From the NCBI GenBank assembly GCA_045125095.1, contig JBGVMW010000096.1, forward strand, positions 22,848-86,847: DNA of 64,000 nt. Direction: 5' to 3'. The first letter of the stretch is position 1; each line of letters opens with the position of its first letter. Source of the stretch: JBGVMW01 sp045125095. Lineage in GTDB: Bacteria; Bacillota; Clostridia; Lachnospirales; Lachnospiraceae. The notes under the pieces were generated by a model. That model had not been told where the DNA came from. It searched no databases and saw only the letters and a list, made by a program, of their open reading frames with translations. The translations under genes and the position numbers were made by a program. Shown piece after piece: positions 34,713 to 44,306 of the stretch.

Positions 34713-35459
34713 TTACTGTTGCACTTCTTCTAACAGTTTTTCTGCTTGAAATGTTTTTCCTATGTATTTTCCCCGACAAAGCGTTACCACGCGACGAACC
34801 TTTTCCAAAACAACAGGTGACACCGTAAACGAATACAATTTGCGCAAATCCGAATATACAATATATTGCAACGTATACAATGAAGATTCATCCAGCAGAA
34901 CACCTTGATTCTCTGTTTTTGCGCACGCCTGGCACGCCACACCGTCCTGTGTAATAAAAAATGCGCAAATCCCTTCTTCACTGCCACAGTTCACACATTG
35001 AAAAAAATCCGGATACTCCCCATTTAGCACCATCGCCTTCAATTCAAACACATTTCTGATTAGCATTCTGTCAATCTGGCTCTTTTCTACTGCTTTCAAT
35101 GTTACAAACAACAGATTCAACATCTGTGATTCATCATTGTTTTCCCTTCCATAAAAATCTGCAATTTCCAAAAAATACATGCCGTACCATGCGCCCTCCA
35201 AATCCATGCGAAGGGCTTCAAAATAATTCTGAATATCTGCATGACGTATGGTATAACTACTTCTGCCTTCATATACGGTAAATGTTCCAAAGCAAAAAGG
35301 CGCCGTGGCAGCCAATAAACTGCTGCCCTGACGTCTTGCTCCTTTGGCAAACGCACTGATTTTTCCTTTTTCTTTCGTCAGTAATACAACTCTTCTGTCA
35401 TATTCACCGATAGGTTGTACGGATAGTATCATTCCGGTCACAGTTAGATCCTGTAACAT
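34713..35459 (-). CDS. recO: DNA repair protein RecO
   Basis: RecO anneals SSB-bound DNA and loads RecA with RecR. The 248 residues contain an N-terminal OB fold (VTGMILSVQPIGEYDRRVVLLTKEKGKISAFAKGARR) and a zinc site with CVNCG...CQACAK near residues 150-185. The start at 35459 lies inside the end of the yqzL-like frame (56-base overlap). Gene order era-yqzL-recO-glyS follows Bacillus, where glyQ-glyS come after recO. Confidence 0.95.
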   Translation of the reverse strand: MLQDLTVTGMILSVQPIGEYDRRVVLLTKEKGKISAFAKGARRQGSSLLAATAPFCFGTFTVYEGRSSYTIRHADIQNYFEALRMDLEGAWYGMYFLEIADFYGRENNDESQMLNLLFVTLKAVEKSQIDRMLIRNVFELKAMVLNGEYPDFFQCVNCGSEEGICAFFITQDGVACQACAKTENQGVLLDESSLYTLQYIVYSDLRKLYSFTVSPVVLEKVRRVVTLCRGKYIGKTFQAEKLLEEVQQ

Positions 35460-35583
35460 TATTCTTCACACCTGCCTGTTTCTCTGCTTCCTGTTTGCCT
35501 GCGTATTCTTCCCGCTCTTTACAGTAGGATAAATAATCTGCGACCATTCCAGTCTGATAAAACTGATTCCACATATTCTGCAT
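35404..35583 (-). CDS. yqzL: YqzL-like small protein
   Basis: 59 residues. The start MQNMWNQFYQTGMVADYLSYCKE matches the YqzL pattern (W..F.QTG....YL..K). YqzL genes lie between era and recO in Bacillus, as here. I start at 35583, with GGGGG 7 bases upstream. The C-terminal 35 residues are longer than usual and overlap recO in another frame. Function unknown. Confidence 0.7.
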   Translation of the reverse strand: MQNMWNQFYQTGMVADYLSYCKEREEYAGKQEAEKQAGVKNNVTGSNCDRNDTIRTTYR

Positions 35584-35710
35584 ATTCCATCCCCCGTCTC
35601 TCACACGTTTTTCATTCGGTTTCTTATGTTATTAGGATTTCCGAAAATGCAGGTAATATACTTGTGAAACTTTAATGGAAAGCCTTGACATTTATTCCAC
35701 TATCTATCTC

Positions 35711-36616
35711 CTATATTTCTTTCTTATCATAGCCAAAATTTTTCATTAAGAAATCACTGTCACGCCAATCTTTCTTGACCTTCACCCAGAGTTTTAAGTT
35801 TACTTTACACTCTAACATATTTTCGATATCGCGTCTCGCCTCCGAGCCTATCTTTTTCAGCATGGCACCGCCTTTGCCTATAATAATTCCCTTATGAGAA
35901 TCACGCTCACAGATAATAGTGGCATCAATGTCCACCAGGCTACCATCCGGGCGGAATTTCATCTGATCAATTGCCACTGCTATACCATGAGGAATTTCTT
36001 CTGATAAACTTCGCAATGCTTTTTCACGAATCATTTCCGCTGCAATCTGTCTCTGCGGCTGATCCGTTACCGTATCTTCATCATAAAACATTGGTCCATA
36101 TGGCAGATACTTAAATATCTGTTCTGTCAGAACATCTGTATTTACATTGCGAAGCGCTGACAATGGGACAATTTCTGCAAAATCAACAATATCCTTATAC
36201 GCTTCAATAAAAGCCGGAATCTCTGCTTTCTTTACTGTATCTATCTTGTTGATTACTAAGATAACTGGTGTTTTCACCGTTTTCAATTGTTCAGCTATAT
36301 GGCGTTCCCCTGCTCCGATAAAGGTAGTAGGCTCTACTAACCATAACACAACATCCACTTCATTTAATGTATTCTGAGCAACTTTTACCATATACTCACC
36401 TAGCTTATTTTTTGCCTTATGAATACCCGGTGTATCTACGAATACAATCTGTCCTCTTTCATCTGTATATACTGTCTGAATACGATTTCTTGTTGTCTGT
36501 GGTTTTCTTGAGGTTATGGCAATCTTCTGACCAATCAAATGATTCATCAAGGTAGATTTTCCTACATTTGGTCTTCCGATTAATGTTACAAAACCTGATT
36601 TTTTATTTTCTGTCAT
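35711..36616 (-). CDS. era: GTPase Era
   Basis: Essential GTPase that binds the 3' end of 16S rRNA during 30S assembly. G1 GRPNVGKST near residue 14, switch RNRIQTVYT, G3 DTPG, G4 NKID near 124 and G5 SALRNVNT are intact; the C-terminal KH domain carries IIIGKGGAMLKKIG. Length 301 is normal. ATGGAGAACAT precedes the ATG at 36616. It lies 30 bases after the M16 protease. Confidence 0.97.
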   Translation of the reverse strand: MTENKKSGFVTLIGRPNVGKSTLMNHLIGQKIAITSRKPQTTRNRIQTVYTDERGQIVFVDTPGIHKAKNKLGEYMVKVAQNTLNEVDVVLWLVEPTTFIGAGERHIAEQLKTVKTPVILVINKIDTVKKAEIPAFIEAYKDIVDFAEIVPLSALRNVNTDVLTEQIFKYLPYGPMFYDEDTVTDQPQRQIAAEMIREKALRSLSEEIPHGIAVAIDQMKFRPDGSLVDIDATIICERDSHKGIIIGKGGAMLKKIGSEARRDIENMLECKVNLKLWVKVKKDWRDSDFLMKNFGYDKKEI

Positions 36617-36646
36617 ATGTTCTCCATTCCATTGATAAAATTGTAT

Positions 36647-39565
36647 TTACGATAAATTTTTTATCTCTTTAAATAAATCCCTATTCTGCTCTACCATTTC
36701 TTCACTTCCCACTACGCAAATGCAATCCTGGGACAGCACTGCGCGAATTGGTTCTGCAATCTTGCGAATATCTTCTGCTGTGGCATTTAAAATTTCATCC
36801 CTTTCTTTCTGTATACTTTCCTCTGTCAGTTCATTCATATATGCGGTAAAGGAACGAGAACCTTTCGCTGCCGGATTCAACGGCATATCTACGTCACTTA
36901 TGGTTCCAATAATGTATTTTGTCATTTCTCTTTCATCTGCCTTGAAAGACGCCACATAATCTGCAGTTCCTTTAATAATATCATTTGTCTCGGCAAGATG
37001 TGGATCGCGGTACGATACAAAATACATATCACCCACACGATTAAAACCACTCATGCATCCATATGCGCCACCCTTAACACGAATTTTCGTCCAAAGGTAA
37101 TCATAATTCAGCACAACCTTTAATATGCGCATTGCCCCATGATACGCAAATCCTTCCTTACGGAAATTGCCGGCACGTCCTACATACTGCACTTTTGAAG
37201 ATGTTTTAAATCCTTCATTTGATTTTTCTAATGAGAAATGATATGTCTTCGCTTCATATTTTTCGTTCGGAATCATCTCTTTAAATCTTCCCAATTCTTT
37301 GTCCAAATATCCAAAGCCTTCCTCATCTGCTGTATAAGAAATAAGGAAATTCTCTCTCGTAAAAATCAAACGAATGACTTCTCGCAATCCTTGCATCAGC
37401 TCTTCCTTCTTATTGTCGAAATCTGCTTCTAACTGCTCAATAAAATGATAAAAATCAACTCCGTTCAGTTGCTCTGATATATAGGCAGTCTCTGAGAAAT
37501 ACGAGGTTGCTCTTCCCACTGCTGTGGCATGTCCGGAAGAAGTAAGGCCTCCCTGCATTCTGGATTTCAACTGAGATACAATTTCCTTCAGACGCTTTTC
37601 ATCTTCTAATTTAGAATGGAACAGCATTTCCTCTATCATATCAAAGGCAAATCCTAACTGTTCGTACAGTACCTTTGCTTTGAATTCATACTGAAGCTGA
37701 TAGTTCTTTGGCTCCTTCACATTAGAATAGAGGGAATAGGTAGAAGAAATGCCGCCGGAATTGCGATTAATCTCGTTAAACAAGCTACCATAATCGTAAT
37801 GTTCGGTATCAATATAACCTAATACATATTTTAACAATCCTAAATATGGAAGGCTCTCTTGCGGAATCGTATTTGCATGGAATGACACTAATAAATAACC
37901 AATTCCATTGGTAAACATATTATGATGCAACACCTTGGTTCCACATATAGTTGTCTCTCTATTAATAAGTGGTGCAGCAGTGCGCTTCATATCCTCTCTT
38001 TTTAACATAGGAATCTTTGCTAACATTTCCGGTGTATCTTCTGTTTCCTGATAAGCCAGAAGTTCCTGCGTTTCTCTCACAAGTGTGTCAATTTCTTCCT
38101 TTGAAAGGGATGCCTTATAGGCAGCCAATTTCTCTGCAGTCTCCTGCTCCAGCTTTGCAGACAATCCTTTCTCCGGTTCCAGTACAACAAGAGATGTATG
38201 AGGATTATCTAACATATATTTCTGAATCAGTTCTTCATAATAACCGGTTCCAATCTTTTCTTTTAAAAATGCAAACGTAGCATTTTCTTCTAAATGCATA
38301 AATGGCTGCGTCTCGTCAAACAACCAGCTATCAAATGCCTGAATGCCATACATTAAACCCTTTGGATAGGAACCAAAATCAGCTTCACGATAACGGAATT
38401 CATGATAATTGATACCTGCTTTTAATGCATTTTCATCCAGACCATTCTTTACAATGTCTGTCAATGATTCACGAATGACATTCACAAATTCATCTTTCCT
38501 TGAAACATCAGACTTCTTGGCAACAAATGAGAAATATGGCTGGTACACTCCGTTGTCATAGCTGCCGCTTATATCCTTTCCAATATTTTTCTCCAACAAA
38601 ATCTTATGAAGTGGTGCTCCCGGTGCAGAAATCAAAGCATACTCTAACACCATAAATGCTAAATACAATTCTCTATCCAGACTGTCACCAATAGAAATAT
38701 TATAGGCAAGAAATGCATTTTCCTCCTCCGGTTCTTCACTGGTGATAGAATATTTGCGATACACTTCATTCATTTTTTCAAATGGCTTCTGGAGTGCAAT
38801 CTCGGAGTCTACCGTAATTGCATTAAATCTGCTGAGATATGCTTCATCCATCCATAATAATTTCTCTTCCATATCCATATCACCATACAAATAAATATAG
38901 CTATTGGATGGATGGTAATATTTCTTATGAAATGCAAGGAATTGTTCATACGTGAGATTCGGAATTGCTTCCGGTGCTCCACCTGATTCATTACCATAAG
39001 CAGTATCCGGATACAGAGAATTTAAAACTTCTCTGTCCAATACACCATCCGGTGAGGAAAATGCACCTTTCATTTCATTATATACAACACCATTGTAAGT
39101 CAATTCATCTTCCGGTGTTTCTAAATGATAATGCCAGCCTTCCTGCTTAAATATGTTTTCATTATGATAAATATTCGGATAAAATACCGCATCTAAATAC
39201 ACATGCATCAAATTCTGAAAGTCTTTATCATTACAGCTTGCAATCGGATAAATCGTCTTATCCGGGTATGTCATTGCATTTAAAAATGTGTTCAATGAAC
39301 CTTTTACCAGCTCTACAAATGGATCTTTTGCAGGGAACTGCTCGGAACCACACAGTACAGTATGCTCTACGATGTGAGCCACACCGGTACTGTCAGCCGG
39401 TGGCGTACGAAATCCAATTGAAAACACTTTATTTTCATCGTCATTACTGATGCAGAACACTCTCGCTCCACTTTTCTTGTGTTTCAACAAATAACCTGTT
39501 GAATTGATATCCTGCATTTTATGAGAATCTATACATTCATATTTATTAAGTACATTCTGATTCAT
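36647..39565 (-). CDS. M16C family zinc peptidase (presequence-protease type)
   Basis: 972-residue clamshell peptidase. The inverted zinc motif HIVEH lies near residue 67, followed by the distal glutamate in VVYNEMKGAF near 168. The C-terminal half has the inactive copy of the domain with the RVKGGAYGC substrate-clamp segment. Bacterial members are cytosolic peptide-degrading enzymes; no signal peptide is visible. GAAGGAAAAGAT precedes the ATG. It is first in the M16-era-yqzL-recO series. Confidence 0.93.
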   Translation of the reverse strand: MNQNVLNKYECIDSHKMQDINSTGYLLKHKKSGARVFCISNDDENKVFSIGFRTPPADSTGVAHIVEHTVLCGSEQFPAKDPFVELVKGSLNTFLNAMTYPDKTIYPIASCNDKDFQNLMHVYLDAVFYPNIYHNENIFKQEGWHYHLETPEDELTYNGVVYNEMKGAFSSPDGVLDREVLNSLYPDTAYGNESGGAPEAIPNLTYEQFLAFHKKYYHPSNSYIYLYGDMDMEEKLLWMDEAYLSRFNAITVDSEIALQKPFEKMNEVYRKYSITSEEPEEENAFLAYNISIGDSLDRELYLAFMVLEYALISAPGAPLHKILLEKNIGKDISGSYDNGVYQPYFSFVAKKSDVSRKDEFVNVIRESLTDIVKNGLDENALKAGINYHEFRYREADFGSYPKGLMYGIQAFDSWLFDETQPFMHLEENATFAFLKEKIGTGYYEELIQKYMLDNPHTSLVVLEPEKGLSAKLEQETAEKLAAYKASLSKEEIDTLVRETQELLAYQETEDTPEMLAKIPMLKREDMKRTAAPLINRETTICGTKVLHHNMFTNGIGYLLVSFHANTIPQESLPYLGLLKYVLGYIDTEHYDYGSLFNEINRNSGGISSTYSLYSNVKEPKNYQLQYEFKAKVLYEQLGFAFDMIEEMLFHSKLEDEKRLKEIVSQLKSRMQGGLTSSGHATAVGRATSYFSETAYISEQLNGVDFYHFIEQLEADFDNKKEELMQGLREVIRLIFTRENFLISYTADEEGFGYLDKELGRFKEMIPNEKYEAKTYHFSLEKSNEGFKTSSKVQYVGRAGNFRKEGFAYHGAMRILKVVLNYDYLWTKIRVKGGAYGCMSGFNRVGDMYFVSYRDPHLAETNDIIKGTADYVASFKADEREMTKYIIGTISDVDMPLNPAAKGSRSFTAYMNELTEESIQKERDEILNATAEDIRKIAEPIRAVLSQDCICVVGSEEMVEQNRDLFKEIKNLS

Positions 39566-39707
39566 ATCTTTTCCTTCTTTCTACAATCTTCCTTAACCTT
39601 ACCACATTTTTTCAATCTCTACAATCTTTTCTAAAAAAAGTATTCGACATTTGATAAATATTATACTATAATAGTTATGTTTTGAGTTCAAATGTTGATA
39701 AAGCGTA

Positions 39708-39731
39708 ACTATAAGGGTACTGAATAGTTAT
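39708..39731. repeat. Family C terminal repeat, collapsed copy
   Basis: GTAACTATAAGGGTACTGAATAGTTAT contains one full right terminal repeat (CTGAATAGTTA) and a worn left one (GTAACTAT) with almost nothing between them, as if the interior had been deleted. It lies in the 5' untranslated region of the DAHP synthase gene. Confidence 0.5.
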
Positions 39732-39772
39732 GACAAACAAAAGTTAAATTGTATAGAAAGGTTGTGCCAAAA

Positions 39773-40801
39773 ATGGGTATGGAATTCATTAAAAAGCTCC
39801 CTACGCCAGAGGAAATTCGTGAACAGTTTCCAGTTCCGGAGCATTTAGTAACATTAAAGAAAGAAAGAGACGAAGAAATCAAAAAGGTTTTCACAGGAGA
39901 ATCTGATAAGTTTTTAGCAATTATCGGCCCTTGTTCTGCTGATAATGAAGATGCTGTCTGTGATTATGTAAACCGTCTTGCGAAAGTTCAGGAAGATATC
40001 AAAGATAAGGTTATCATTATTCCTCGTGTATATACAAACAAGCCTCGTACAACTGGTGAAGGTTACAAGGGTATTGTACATCAGCCAGATCCGGAAAAGG
40101 CTCCAGACTTATTAGCTGGTCTGATTGCTATGAGAAAAATGCAGATCCGTGTTATGGAGGAATCTCATCTTACTGCTGCTGATGAAATGTTATATCCTGA
40201 AAACTGGAGATATGTTTCTGACATTTTATCTTACGTTGCCGTTGGTGCGCGTTCTGTTGAAGATCAGCAGCACCGTTTAACTGTCAGTGGCTTTGATATT
40301 CCTGCCGGTATGAAGAACCCTACTAGCGGTGATTTAAATGTTATGATGAACTCTGTTGTTGCTGCTCAGGCTGCACATGAATTCATCTACCGCAACTGGG
40401 AAATCAAAACTACAGGTAACCCTCTTGCTCACACAATCTTACGTGGTGCTACAAACAAACATGGCAATAACATTCCTAACTACCACTACGAAGATTTACA
40501 GCTATTAAATGAAAAGTATGCTGCTCGTGATTTCAAGAATCCTGCTACTATTGTAGATGCAAACCACTCTAACTCTAACAAGAAGTTCAAAGAGCAGATT
40601 CGTATCACAAAAGAAGTGCTTCAAAGCCGTAAGCATTCTGATGATATCTATAAGCTTGTTAAGGGTATGATGATTGAAAGTTACATAGAAGAAGGTAACC
40701 AGAAGATTTCTGACCATGTCTATGGTAAATCGATTACCGATCCTTGCCTTGGTTGGGAAGATTCCAAGAATTTACTTTATACAATTGCGGAGATGTGCTA
40801 A
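39773..40801 (+). CDS. aroF: DAHP synthase, class I (AroF/G/H type)
   Basis: First step of the shikimate pathway: PEP plus erythrose-4-phosphate to DAHP. The 342 residues contain the KPRTTGEGYKGIVHQP segment, IIGPCSADNEDAV near residue 49, the GARSVEDQQHR motif and the metal-binding DANHSNSNKK near 265. I start at 39773, with AGAAAGG 10 bases upstream. A promoter-like TTCGAC-18-TATAAT lies near 39645-39675. No ACT or chorismate-mutase domain is fused, so feedback control would be by the TIM barrel itself as in E. coli isozymes. aroK, aroD and aroE lie 11 kb away. Confidence 0.93.
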   Translation: MGMEFIKKLPTPEEIREQFPVPEHLVTLKKERDEEIKKVFTGESDKFLAIIGPCSADNEDAVCDYVNRLAKVQEDIKDKVIIIPRVYTNKPRTTGEGYKGIVHQPDPEKAPDLLAGLIAMRKMQIRVMEESHLTAADEMLYPENWRYVSDILSYVAVGARSVEDQQHRLTVSGFDIPAGMKNPTSGDLNVMMNSVVAAQAAHEFIYRNWEIKTTGNPLAHTILRGATNKHGNNIPNYHYEDLQLLNEKYAARDFKNPATIVDANHSNSNKKFKEQIRITKEVLQSRKHSDDIYKLVKGMMIESYIEEGNQKISDHVYGKSITDPCLGWEDSKNLLYTIAEMC

Positions 40802-40814
40802 TTACAGACATGGT

Positions 40815-40853
40815 AAAAGCCAGAGAATTTTTGTTGAATTCTCTGGCTTTTTC
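40815..40853 (+). terminator. DAHP synthase terminator
   Basis: GCCAGAGAATTT pairs with GAATTCTCTGGC, then TTTTTC. Confidence 0.9.
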
Positions 40854-40926
40854 ATTCATTATTCTCCATAAAACCCAGTATCACTTTTTTCAGTCCATTT
40901 AAGATACATTTCCTTATAATTTTCTT

Positions 40927-41697
40927 TTATAAATTCCTGCTTTTACCTGTTAAATTAATCGCCAATGAATGCCGCAACACATGAGGCGTAATTGTCTTCT
41001 CAATCCCAGCCTTTGATGCATAGTGCTTCACAATTTTCCAAAATCCCTGACGGCTCATCTCTCCTCCTGTACGATTCGGAAACAAACAGTCAGAACCCGG
41101 CAATGCCAATCTGTCTCTGGCATTATCTAAATAATTCTCCAATGCTACCTTCGCACTGCTGTTAAATGGTACTACTCTTTCCTTCTCCTCATCATGGCAA
41201 ACAATATATTCATATACCATATTCACGTCCTGGACTTTTAAACAAATCAGTTCCGTCACCCGAATTCTAGTGGCACAAAGCAGCTCCAACATTGCCTTGT
41301 CACGAATTTCTTTTGGTGATTCACCAACCGGCTGTAGAAGCAACAACTTCACTTCTTCATCTGTCAATATTTCCGGCTGTTTCTTTTGTATCTTCGGAGC
41401 CTTTAAGTGTTCTGCCGGGTTCCCTTTTATCTTACCCGAATAAAGCAGATAATGAAAAAACGACTTAATTGCCGCAATATTTCTTGACACAGTAGTCGGT
41501 GCTAACTGTGCACTTTCTAAATACAGCATATAAGAATTCAAGGAAGTAGCTGTTACCTGCTCCGCGGAATGAATTCCTGCCTCCTCTAAATACACCATCA
41601 ATTTTATCAAATCATGATGATAGGAAATCATTGTATTTTTTGCTGTTTTTTTCACGTTCTGTATGTAGTCCATAAATTCATCTATATTCTTTTCCAT
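40927..41697 (-). pseudogene. xerD: XerD-like tyrosine recombinase lacking the catalytic tyrosine
   Basis: XerD resolves chromosome dimers at dif with XerC. The 256 residues include the SAM-like N-terminal domain, the first catalytic Arg (ATRIRVTEL; usually ATGLRVSEL), the beta-hairpin Lys region (EEKERVVP) and HVLRH with the second His/Arg. Then the protein ends, AINLTGKSRNL. The final 40 residues with the LGH motif and the nucleophilic Tyr are missing, and no other frame downstream restores them. Gene order nudF-spoIIM-xerD is that of Bacillus, so this is the native xerD site. It could be a dead gene or a regulator without strand-exchange activity. Confidence 0.8.
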
Positions 41698-41721
41698 TGT
41701 ATTCTCCGTTCTATATTCATA

Positions 41722-42297
41722 TTAAAACCACACCAACAACTTACGTAAAAACACCGGATTCACATAAGCTTCCAGCCAGATGCCGCAAAAAATCAATACC
41801 ACACATAGCAGAAAATTCATATAATAACGTAAACAGACTTCCTTCGTCCGCCCAGCCTCCTTGTGATAGAATAAGGCAGAAGAACAATTTACTGTCTCTA
41901 AATACAAGCGAATGTATGCTGGCACATACAATATGTAATGGGGTAATAAAAATGCCGCTGCCAAAAGCAATCCTTTCATCCCAAACCGCATCACAGCAAC
42001 AGAAAGAATAAAAGAAAGATTCATGCCCCATTTCACTGTCACGACACAGACAGCCGGTCCACCAAATACTGTCACTGCCAAAAGTCCTACTAACAGCACC
42101 TCTTTATATCGTGTTCCCATAATGTAAAAAAACAAATCTGTTCCGTCCGGAGGATTGTCCGAAACCATACTCAAAAAATAATCACTGACAATGCCTGATT
42201 GGCTGCAATAATCTGAAAAACAAAAATTACACAATATCGTTCCCACTGCCAATCCTAACGAAAAACATAGCAACACTATCTTTTTCCCATGTTTCAT
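41722..42297 (-). CDS. spoIIM: Stage II sporulation protein M
   Basis: SpoIIM joins SpoIID and SpoIIP in the complex that drives engulfment of the forespore. The 191 residues have about five membrane helices and the family's segments GILLAVTVFGG- and LLPHYILYVPAY-like motifs. I start at 42297, with GGAGGTATGGT directly upstream; the longer frame from 42336 has no ribosome site. It lies between nudF and the truncated xerD, as in Bacillus. Confidence 0.88.
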   Translation of the reverse strand: MKHGKKIVLLCFSLGLAVGTILCNFCFSDYCSQSGIVSDYFLSMVSDNPPDGTDLFFYIMGTRYKEVLLVGLLAVTVFGGPAVCVVTVKWGMNLSFILSVAVMRFGMKGLLLAAAFLLPHYILYVPAYIRLYLETVNCSSALFYHKEAGRTKEVCLRYYMNFLLCVVLIFCGIWLEAYVNPVFLRKLLVWF

Positions 42298-42444
42298 ACC
42301 ATACCTCCGCATTCTATTACAGGATTGCGATAGCATCCCGTTTCGTATTACGGCGGTTACCGGTGATACTCTGATTCCGCCGAAGCACTATCTATTTTAT
42401 GCGGGGTATAGAGATATATGACTAACTAGTACATCGTAAATTAC

Positions 42445-42488
42445 ATAACGGGTATATTCACACAGGAAATTTTTCTGAGATTGCACAT
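42445..42488. repeat. Family E repeat, copy 1
   Basis: ATAACGGGTATATTCACACAGG followed by AAATTTTTCTGAGATTGCA closely matches 47968-48008. A short perfect hairpin CGTAGC-AG-GCTACG lies just after, at about 42504-42517, near the nudF end. Confidence 0.6.
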
Positions 42489-42530
42489 CAAAAAATAGAG
42501 GCGTAGCAGGCTACGTTGAAGCTTTTGACA

Positions 42531-43067
42531 CTAGCATCCATACTTCAACTTATACGCCAAAATCGCACTCATGGTCTTAGAATCTGTAATCTTCTTGTCA
42601 TAAATCATCTGCACCAATTCATCTAACTCATATTCTTCTACATTCAGATATTCGTCCTCATCTAAATGCTGTTTAGAAGGGATCAAATCTCTTGCTACAT
42701 AAATCTCGATTTTTTCATCACAAAATGCAACCGTGGTATTCACGGTAAGCAGATGCTCCAAATGCTCTGTGCGATAGCCAGTCTCCTCCTCCAATTCACG
42801 AAATGCACATGCAATCGCCGGTTCCTCTACCGAATCTTTCCCACCTGCCGGAATCTCTAATGTATAACGCTCCAGCGCATTGCGATATTGTCTCACCATC
42901 AGAAGCTTCCCGTCCTTTGTTACGGCAACTACCGCTGCTGCTCCCTTATGCGACACCAAATCCCAGTCTGCCGTCTTGCCATTTGGCAACTGCATCGTAT
43001 CGGTATACAAATCTATCACATGTCCTTTTTTTTCTAATGTACGTTTAATTCTTTTTACTTCTTCCAT
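42531..43067 (-). CDS. nudF: NUDIX hydrolase, ADP-ribose pyrophosphatase
   Basis: Hydrolyses ADP-ribose to AMP and ribose-5-phosphate. The 178 residues contain the Nudix box in the form G(5)E(7)REVEE: GGKDSVEEPAIACAFRELEEETGYR near residues 76-100. GAGAGGAAAAA precedes the ATG. It is upstream of spoIIM as in B. subtilis, separated here by 233 bases that include the family E repeat. Confidence 0.92.
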   Translation of the reverse strand: MEEVKRIKRTLEKKGHVIDLYTDTMQLPNGKTADWDLVSHKGAAAVVAVTKDGKLLMVRQYRNALERYTLEIPAGGKDSVEEPAIACAFRELEEETGYRTEHLEHLLTVNTTVAFCDEKIEIYVARDLIPSKQHLDEDEYLNVEEYELDELVQMIYDKKITDSKTMSAILAYKLKYGC

Positions 43068-43171
43068 TTTTTCCTCTCATTCTACCACTTCAGCAGACTT
43101 TTCATTTATCCCACTGTTCCATCATAGCATATTCTTACATTTATTTTGTGTAAACGACTTTAATAAAAACT

Positions 43172-43190
43172 AATTTTCAAACACGCTCTA
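43172..43190. repeat. Family D single terminal repeat
   Basis: AATTTTCAAACACGCTCTA matches the right end of the element at 56424-56506; nothing else of the element is present. Confidence 0.5.
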
Positions 43191-43360
43191 GTATACAACA
43201 GAAACATACACCTGTAAAGAACAATACTCTCCTCAGAACTTAGGGTACTGTAAGTAATTGTACATTTTCCTTTACATCTAACTCCCGGTAAATGTATAAA
43301 AAATCCAATTTTGCACCATACTGGTAAAAGAAAATTGAATCAAGCAGTATACTTATTTTT

Positions 43361-43376
43361 TGCCGTAAGAACGGCA
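43361..43376 (+). promoter_or_regulatory. Hairpin just upstream of the YitT ribosome site
   Basis: TGCCGT-AAGA-ACGGCA, perfect six-base stem, followed by GAATGGAG. Similar hairpins precede the ribosome sites at 6900, 47123 and 53294. Confidence 0.6.
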
Positions 43377-43390
43377 GAATGGAGACTCCT

Positions 43391-44260
43391 ATGAAGAAAA
43401 CATTAACAATCAGGCTTTTGTGGGAAATTGCGGGAAGTATTCTTATTGCAACAGCCATTTATAATTTTGCTGTACAGGCAGCCTTTCCCATGACCGGCTT
43501 TTCCGGGATCTCAATTATTCTATACCAGGTTGCAAGTATTCCCATTGGGCTTTCCACTATTATATTAAACATTCCTGTAGCCATCTTATGCTACAAGCTT
43601 TTGGGCAAAACGTTTTTTATAAGCTCTATCCGTTGCATGATGATTTCATCTATTTTTATTGATTATATTGCTCCGCTGTTTCCAGTTTATGAAGGAAGCA
43701 GGTTATTAGCGGCACTCTGTACCGGCGTGATTGGCGGGCTGGGATATTCGATTATATATATGCAAAATTCCTCCACCGGTGGCGCTGATTTTATTATTAT
43801 GGCAGTTAAGGCATTCAAGCCCTATATTTCTCTTGGAAAAATTGCGTTTTTGTCCGATGTGGGAATTATTATGTTAGGTGGAATTCTGTTCAAAGATATA
43901 GATGGTATTATTTATGGTATGATTGTAAATTTCCTCTTTTCTGTAGTCGTTGACAAAGTTATGTATGGCATCAATTCCGGTAAAGTAACATTGATTGTTA
44001 CGGACCATGGACAAAAAATCTGCTCTATCATTGATGAATGCTGTCAGCGTGGTTCTACGCTTTTAAATGCCCAGGGAGGATATCAAGGGGATGAAAAGCA
44101 GGTGGTTTTATGCGCATGCAATAACCGAGAAATGTACCTTGTTCAAACTGCTATTAAGGAAGCAGATCCAGAATCTTTCTTAATAATCATGGAATCAAAC
44201 GAAGTCCATGGAGAAGGCTTCCATATGCTCACAGTAGGTCAACCCGAAAAAAACGGATGA
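43391..44260 (+). CDS. YitT family membrane protein with DUF2179 domain
   Basis: 289 residues. Five membrane helices (to about residue 175), including the YitT segment GGAILYLKNSSTGGADFI-like (MQNSSTGGADFIIMAV), then a soluble C-terminal DUF2179 domain (SIIDECCQRGSTLLNAQGGYQGDEKQVVLCACNNREM). Function unknown; the C-terminal domain is PII-like in fold. I start at 43391, because GGAG lies 6 bases before that ATG; the ATG at 43379 is part of the ribosome site. It is convergent with the aminotransferase. Confidence 0.9.
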   Translation: MKKTLTIRLLWEIAGSILIATAIYNFAVQAAFPMTGFSGISIILYQVASIPIGLSTIILNIPVAILCYKLLGKTFFISSIRCMMISSIFIDYIAPLFPVYEGSRLLAALCTGVIGGLGYSIIYMQNSSTGGADFIIMAVKAFKPYISLGKIAFLSDVGIIMLGGILFKDIDGIIYGMIVNFLFSVVVDKVMYGINSGKVTLIVTDHGQKICSIIDECCQRGSTLLNAQGGYQGDEKQVVLCACNNREMYLVQTAIKEADPESFLIIMESNEVHGEGFHMLTVGQPEKNG

Positions 44261-44291
44261 TTTATCTTCCCATGAAAAATCATCCGTTTCT
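44248..44291. terminator. Bidirectional terminator between YitT and aminotransferase genes
   Basis: ACGGATGATTT pairs with AAATCATCCGT. The minus strand continues TTTTTTTCGGG, the plus strand TTCTAATTT. The last codons of the YitT gene lie in the stem. Confidence 0.8.
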
Positions 44292-44306
44292 AATTTATAT
44301 ATTTAT

